A stretch of 64,000 bases of DNA, from contig OZ260106.1 in the NCBI GenBank assembly GCA_965284645.1, positions 4,154,001-4,218,000 on the forward strand. The letters are read 5' to 3'. Origin of the DNA: JAIBAJ01 sp965284645 (GTDB lineage: Bacteria > Bacteroidota > Bacteroidia > JAIBAJ01). Numbering within the stretch: position 1 is the stretch's first letter; each line of letters starts with the position of its first letter. The position numbers were made by a program, and so were the translations under genes. Under the pieces are notes generated by a model. The model was not told the origin of the DNA. It worked only from the letters and a program-made list of their open reading frames with translations, and ran no database searches. Positions 59,434-64,000 of the stretch are shown piece by piece.

Positions 59434-61182
59434 ATGGGCATGTACTATAAAATGGGAAGTTCCAATCCTCAAACAAGGGTTTTGGAAATCGAATTCACAG
59501 TTAACAAATCCTTCTTCCAAAGCAATGGAGAGCTATTACTCCAACTACCCGACTGGCGACCGGGCCGCTACGAATTAGGCAATTTTGCCAAAAACATCCT
59601 TAAATGGGAGGTGAAAAACCATTTAGGACAAGCACTTCCTTTCGAAAAAACAAGTAAATCTGGATGGAAAGTCCAGACTCAAATGGCAGAATACGTTACC
59701 ATTTTCTATAGCTATTATGCCGCCGTATTAGATGCAGGAAGCTGCTGGGTTGATTCCACCCAAATCTACGTTAATCCTGTTCATTGCTGCTTATTTGTTC
59801 CTGGCTTCGAAAACCAAGTGTGCACCTTGGAACTTAATATCCCTTCGACTTATCAAGTAGCCAGCTCTCTAAAAAGCATCGGAAACGGCCGCTTCGAAGC
59901 CAAAGATTTCCACGAATTGGTGGATAGTCCATTTATTGCATCCCCTACCCTTCAATACAACCATTATCAGGTTGGTGGAGTTAGCTTCCACCTTTGGTTT
60001 CAAGGAGAATGCAAACTAGATTGGGAACGTATCCTTCCTGATTTCGAAAAGTTCACCCAACAACAAATGGCCGCGATGGGTGGCTTCCCTGCAGAGGATT
60101 ACCATTTCTTGTTCCAAATCCTTACTTCGGCCTATTACCATGGTGTAGAACACCTTAAATCCACCGTTATAGTGCTTGGACCAAGCTATAACCTTATGAA
60201 ACCAGTTCTTTACCCTGAATTACTGGGCATCAGTAGCCATGAACTTTACCATAGCTGGAATATCAAAACCATCCGTCCGGCAGAAATGATGCCTTACCGC
60301 TATAACCAAGAAAACTTTAGTCGTTTGGGTTATGTGGCAGAAGGTATAACAACCTATTATGGCGACCTCTTTCTTCACCGAAGCGGTAGTTATACAACCT
60401 ACGAAATGATGAAGGAACTAACCCGCCATATCCAAAAACACCTGGATAACTACGGACGTTTCAACCTTTCCGTTGGAGCTTCCTCTTGGGATACTTGGTT
60501 GGATGGCTATGTCGAAGGGGTGCCCCACCGTAAAGTTTCGATTTATACCGAAGGTGCTCTTTGTGCCTTTATGTTGGATATCCTAATTCGAAAAAATACG
60601 CGCAATCGCTACAGCATGGACGATGTAATGCGCCACCTTTTCAACGAGTTTGGTAAAAAAGGAATCGGCTACACTGAATCGGATTATAAAAACGCTTTGG
60701 AAAAATATGGACAAACAGATTTTACTTGGTTTTTTCAAGACTATTATAACGGTACCAAGGATTACGAGCCGCTTTTATCGGAATGCCTAGATTATATCGG
60801 TTACCATATCAACAAGATCCGTTCTAGAATGTATTTCGAAAATAGGTTTGGTTTCAAAATCAAGTTCGGAACCAATGGCAGTTGTATCCTTACTGCCGTA
60901 GCTCCAAATTCCTTAGCTGAAAAAGCAGGTCTGTCAAAAGACGATATGCTTACTGGCATCAATGGAATACGCTTAGAAAACAATCTTAAAGAATGGTGTA
61001 AATACTTTGCCGAAGAGACCATCACCTTGGATGTTTACTCCCAAAATCAATTTAAACAGGTGAAATTGGAGCCAAACAATACAGATCGTTATTACAAATT
61101 GGCCAACCTTCAAGCAAATTCAGAAATAAGTGCTGAACAAAAGGAAAACCTTCGTCTTTGGAGCCAATCCAATACCGCATGA
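59434..61182 (+). CDS. M61-family metallopeptidase with PDZ domain
   Basis: 582 residues. A beta-rich N-terminus (about 1-170) precedes the gluzincin domain with zinc motif SSHELYHSWNIKTIRPAE near 268 (HExxH; the third ligand is probably the glutamate in LGYVAEGITTYYGDL). The C-terminus (about 470-560) is PDZ-like, AVAPNSLAEKAGLSKDDMLT, with GINGIRLENN. M61 enzymes are glycyl aminopeptidases or related. No signal peptide is seen. The stop overlaps the carrier-protein start (ATGA), coupling the two genes. Confidence 0.92.
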   Translation: MGMYYKMGSSNPQTRVLEIEFTVNKSFFQSNGELLLQLPDWRPGRYELGNFAKNILKWEVKNHLGQALPFEKTSKSGWKVQTQMAEYVTIFYSYYAAVLDAGSCWVDSTQIYVNPVHCCLFVPGFENQVCTLELNIPSTYQVASSLKSIGNGRFEAKDFHELVDSPFIASPTLQYNHYQVGGVSFHLWFQGECKLDWERILPDFEKFTQQQMAAMGGFPAEDYHFLFQILTSAYYHGVEHLKSTVIVLGPSYNLMKPVLYPELLGISSHELYHSWNIKTIRPAEMMPYRYNQENFSRLGYVAEGITTYYGDLFLHRSGSYTTYEMMKELTRHIQKHLDNYGRFNLSVGASSWDTWLDGYVEGVPHRKVSIYTEGALCAFMLDILIRKNTRNRYSMDDVMRHLFNEFGKKGIGYTESDYKNALEKYGQTDFTWFFQDYYNGTKDYEPLLSECLDYIGYHINKIRSRMYFENRFGFKIKFGTNGSCILTAVAPNSLAEKAGLSKDDMLTGINGIRLENNLKEWCKYFAEETITLDVYSQNQFKQVKLEPNNTDRYYKLANLQANSEISAEQKENLRLWSQSNTA

Positions 61183-61421
61183 ATCACGACGAAATAATCG
61201 GCTTTTTGAAAGACTTTCTAAAAAAGGAAGTTTTAGCCCCAGGTATGGAAATAAGTAACCAAACCTCCTTTGCCAGTTTGGGAATGGATTCCTATTCCAT
61301 CATCAACCTTTTGTTGGCTTTGGAAGAAAAATCAGGAAAGTCCCTCATCGAAAACGGAATTCGAACAGAAGATATCGAAAGTATGGAAAGCCTGGCTGCC
61401 TTTGTCTTATCTAGGAATTAG
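61179..61421 (+). CDS. Stand-alone acyl carrier protein
   Basis: 80 residues from ATG 61179 (an upstream in-frame start lies inside the M61 coding sequence). The phosphopantetheine site is GMDSYSIINLLLALEE: serine after aspartate as in all carrier proteins, but followed by Y-S-I and not the L-x-x-V/I of housekeeping AcpP, so it resembles carrier proteins of secondary or dedicated pathways. Surrounding helices fit the four-helix fold. The stop overlaps that of alaS by 4 bp on the other strand. Confidence 0.85.
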   Translation: MNHDEIIGFLKDFLKKEVLAPGMEISNQTSFASLGMDSYSIINLLLALEEKSGKSLIENGIRTEDIESMESLAAFVLSRN

Positions 61422-64000
61422 GCCCAAGAATCGACCAACTTTTGTCCTTCTGCCAAGGCCGCATCCATACCAGCGCTATCGCTACCGCCTGCAGTAGCAT
61501 AGAAAGCTTGTCCGCCACCGCCGCCTTTAATATGTTTGGCAAGTTCCCGTACCAAACTTCCGGCATTCAGTGATTTGGTTTTCACCCATTCATCGCCAAC
61601 AGCTAAGGCTAATAGCGGTTTTTCATTCACCACAGCCCCCAACAACAAGAAACTACTTGGGTATTTCTGTTTTAATTCAAAGCATAAGGTTTTAATCGCT
61701 TCGGCATTGTCCAAATCAATTTTAGCAATAAGGTAATGTCCATCACCTTTGGCTTTCAATTGGGCTTCAAGCGCCTTTTTTAAACCTTGTGCCTTTTCAT
61801 GAACCAATTTTTCCACTTGTCTGCGTAGGGCCGCAACCTCTTCCTGCAAATCCCGAACTGCCTTAACAGGATCTTTTGGATTTTTCAATACTTCTTGGAA
61901 GCCATCAACCAACATAAGTTTCTCGGTCAGGTATTTTTGTGCTCCTTCCGAAGTTACGGCTTCAATTCGTCTCACGCCAGCTGCCACGGCACCTTCAGAA
62001 GTAATCTTGAAAAATCCAATCTCTCCAGTCGCATCCACGTGGGTTCCACCGCAAAGCTCAATGGAGTAATTGTTGTCGAAAGTTACCACTCTTACCTTGT
62101 CGCCATATTTTTCGCCAAACAGAGCCATGGCCCCGGTTTTCTTAGCATCCTCAATCGACATTTCCTGGATAGAACCTTGAATATTCTCCCTGATTTTTTG
62201 GTTCACCATTGCTTCAATTCCGGCGGCCTCGCTTTCATTTACCTTCTGGAAATGGGAAAAGTCGAAACGGAGGTATTGGTCATTTACCAAACTACCTTTT
62301 TGCTCCACATGGGTACCCAAAATTTGGCGTAAGGCAGCATGCATCAAATGGGTTGCGGTGTGGTTAGCTGCCGTGAGTCGACGTTTGCCTGCATCTACTT
62401 GGGCGGTAAAGTCGGCTGTTGGATTCTCGGGCAAACTTTCTGCCAAGTGCATCCACAAGTTGTTTTCCTTCTTGGTATCGATAATAGCAATGCTTTCGTT
62501 TGCCGTGAAAATTTTTCCGGTATCCCCAACTTGTCCACCACTTTCGGCATAAAATGGGGTTTTGTCGAACACCAACTGGTACAAGGTTTTGCCTTTTTCT
62601 TTTACACGGCGGTATTTGGTTATTCGAATGGTAGCTTCCAAGTTGGAATAGCCAACGAACTGGGTCGGATTAGACACCCCCAATTCTACCCAATCGTCGG
62701 TATCAACAGCAGCTGCAGCACGGCTACGGGCTTTTTGTTTTTCAAGCTCTTGGTTATAGGTTTCCATGTCCACCGAGCGGTTATTTTCCCTAGCCATCAA
62801 CTGAGTTAAATCAATAGGAAAACCATAGGTATCGAACAATTCGAAGGCGAATTTACCATCAATCGTACCGGTATTGTCACGAAGGTAGTCGTTGAAACGA
62901 AGAATGCCATTTCCTAGAGTACGCAAAAAGCCAAGTTCCTCTTCACGAATTACTTTAACGATCAGCTCGTTTTGGGTTTTCAGCTCTGGGAAATAATCGC
63001 CCATCGTTTGCGTAAGCACAGGCACCAGTTCGCATAGGAAAGGCTGCTTGAAACCAAGGAAACTATAGCCATAACGCACAGCGCGGCGCAAAATGCGGCG
63101 TATTACGTACCCGGCTTTATTATTGCTAGGCAATTGACCATCGGCAATGGCAAAAGAAATGGTACGGATATGGTCGGCTATAACACGCGTAGCGATATCG
63201 GATTTACTATCGCCACGGGTATAAGCTGTTCCAGATTTTTCTACGATGGCAGAAATCAATGGTAAAAACACATCTGTATCGTAATTGGACTGTTTGCCTT
63301 GCAGGGTGCGCACTAAGCGTTCAAAACCCATTCCTGTATCCACGTGTTGGGCCGGTAGTTTTTCAAGACTGCCATCGGCCTTGCGATTGAATTCCATGAA
63401 TACATTGTTCCAGATTTCCATCACGGCTCCTGTATCATCGTTGTTCACTAAATCATGCGCATCATTATTGCCATGCGGACGGGTATCGAAATGAATTTCG
63501 GTGCAAGGTCCACACGGTCCGGTATCACCCATTTCCCAAAAATTATCTTTCTTATTACCTCTCAGAATCCGGTCTTCTGCCACCCATTTTTTCCACTCAT
63601 CGTAACTTTCTTGGTCAAAAGCCAAACCTTCTTTCTCATCTCCCTCAAAAACAGTCACATAGAGGCGTTCTTTAGGCAATTTATACACCTCGGTAAGCAG
63701 TTCCCAGCTCCAAGCAATGGCTTCTTTTTTAAAATAATCGCCAAACGACCAGTTTCCAAGCATTTCGAACATGGTATGGTGGTAGGTATCTACGCCTACT
63801 TCTTCCAAATCGTTGTGTTTTCCGCTCACCCGCAGACATTTTTGGCTATTGGCGATACGAGGAAATTTAACCGGGGAATTACCTAGAAATAGATCTTTGA
63901 ATTGGTTCATCCCTGCATTGGTAAACATGAGGGTGGGGTCATTTTTAACGACCATTGGAGCGGAAGGTACAATTTCATGGCCTTTGCTGCGGAAAAATTC
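61418..64000 (-). CDS. alaS: Alanyl-tRNA synthetase, N-terminus cut by window edge
   Basis: The frame runs from the edge (EFFRSKGHEIV before MVVKNDPTLMFTNAGMNQF), so only about ten to fifteen N-terminal residues are missing. Class II catalytic motifs: NAGMNQFKDLFLG, MLGNWSFGDYFKKEAIAW, MGFERLVRTLQGK. Editing domain: AANHTATHLMHAALRQILG, with the zinc-site histidines, and IELCGGTHVDATGEIG. C-Ala domain: GGGGGQAFYATAGG. It charges tRNA-Ala. Conventional length and order. Confidence 0.96.
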   Translation of the reverse strand, partial: EFFRSKGHEIVPSAPMVVKNDPTLMFTNAGMNQFKDLFLGNSPVKFPRIANSQKCLRVSGKHNDLEEVGVDTYHHTMFEMLGNWSFGDYFKKEAIAWSWELLTEVYKLPKERLYVTVFEGDEKEGLAFDQESYDEWKKWVAEDRILRGNKKDNFWEMGDTGPCGPCTEIHFDTRPHGNNDAHDLVNNDDTGAVMEIWNNVFMEFNRKADGSLEKLPAQHVDTGMGFERLVRTLQGKQSNYDTDVFLPLISAIVEKSGTAYTRGDSKSDIATRVIADHIRTISFAIADGQLPSNNKAGYVIRRILRRAVRYGYSFLGFKQPFLCELVPVLTQTMGDYFPELKTQNELIVKVIREEELGFLRTLGNGILRFNDYLRDNTGTIDGKFAFELFDTYGFPIDLTQLMARENNRSVDMETYNQELEKQKARSRAAAAVDTDDWVELGVSNPTQFVGYSNLEATIRITKYRRVKEKGKTLYQLVFDKTPFYAESGGQVGDTGKIFTANESIAIIDTKKENNLWMHLAESLPENPTADFTAQVDAGKRRLTAANHTATHLMHAALRQILGTHVEQKGSLVNDQYLRFDFSHFQKVNESEAAGIEAMVNQKIRENIQGSIQEMSIEDAKKTGAMALFGEKYGDKVRVVTFDNNYSIELCGGTHVDATGEIGFFKITSEGAVAAGVRRIEAVTSEGAQKYLTEKLMLVDGFQEVLKNPKDPVKAVRDLQEEVAALRRQVEKLVHEKAQGLKKALEAQLKAKGDGHYLIAKIDLDNAEAIKTLCFELKQKYPSSFLLLGAVVNEKPLLALAVGDEWVKTKSLNAGSLVRELAKHIKGGGGGQAFYATAGGSDSAGMDAALAEGQKLVDSWA

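Overview
The window looks like an ordinary chromosomal stretch of a free-living member of the Bacteroidota. It is AT-rich, and it holds at least eight secreted proteins with type IX secretion (T9SS) tails: one with the gliding-motility-associated type B C-terminus and seven with short type A tails carrying a PNP motif and ending in a G(I/V)YF strand. The Bacteroidota promoter signature TAnnTTTG lies just upstream of many genes. No plasmid, prophage, transposase, CRISPR array or secondary-metabolite cluster is visible. The lineage is inferred from these features and was not tested by any search.

Layout. Positions 1-7.3 kb are minus-strand housekeeping genes: a DUF4442 thioesterase-like protein, a DHFR/RibD-like reductase, a DUF6132 protein with an MBL-fold/rhodanese sulfur protein, then a packed operon of a membrane protein, ArfB, a second membrane protein, an SDR-family protein and an ABC permease. 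From 7.3 to 15.3 kb lie cell-surface genes: a DUF4412 protein, a lectin/PKD giant with a T9SS type B tail, and an FG-GAP repeat protein coupled to a vanadium-haloperoxidase-like protein. From 15.5 to 22.9 kb are SpoIID, kbl, engB, the comM-like ATPase, a ScfR-type regulator and a gamma carbonic anhydrase. From 23 to 33 kb are an alpha/beta hydrolase, a neutral ceramidase-like enzyme, a tandem pair of unknown paralogues and two T9SS cargo genes. The SRP RNA (minus strand), fumC, htpG, a mini LuxR-HTH gene and phoH fill 33-41.6 kb. From 41.8 to 58.6 kb come a secreted CocE-like hydrolase, a nucleoside transporter, two Reeler-like T9SS proteins, acpS, an SGNH hydrolase, a secreted subtilase, TPR proteins, a response regulator and a PKD protein. 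The end holds tRNA-Gln, an M61 peptidase overlapping an acyl carrier protein gene, and alaS, which is cut by the window edge.

The most unusual content is between the genes. Two families of structured, non-coding repeats recur. T1 is about 165 bp, with inverted termini (AACCCAAATTA / TAATCTGGGTT) and four internal hairpins. I see four near-complete copies, one internally deleted copy and several decayed ones. T2 is 150-200 bp and occurs five times; its core is conserved while its first hairpin has a different stem sequence in most copies yet stays paired, and an outer stem also changes in a compensatory way. Every T2 copy has a T1 copy or fragment within about 0.4 kb. Neither family contains a plausible gene. 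They could be MITE-like or REP-like elements or mobile structured RNAs, and they are the best candidates here for something undescribed.

A second theme is compact promoter use. TAnnTTTG boxes sit 3-30 bp before start codons, sometimes apparently inside or beside the terminator hairpin of the preceding gene. Several in-frame TTG codons that could be mistaken for starts are really part of the TTTG of a promoter.
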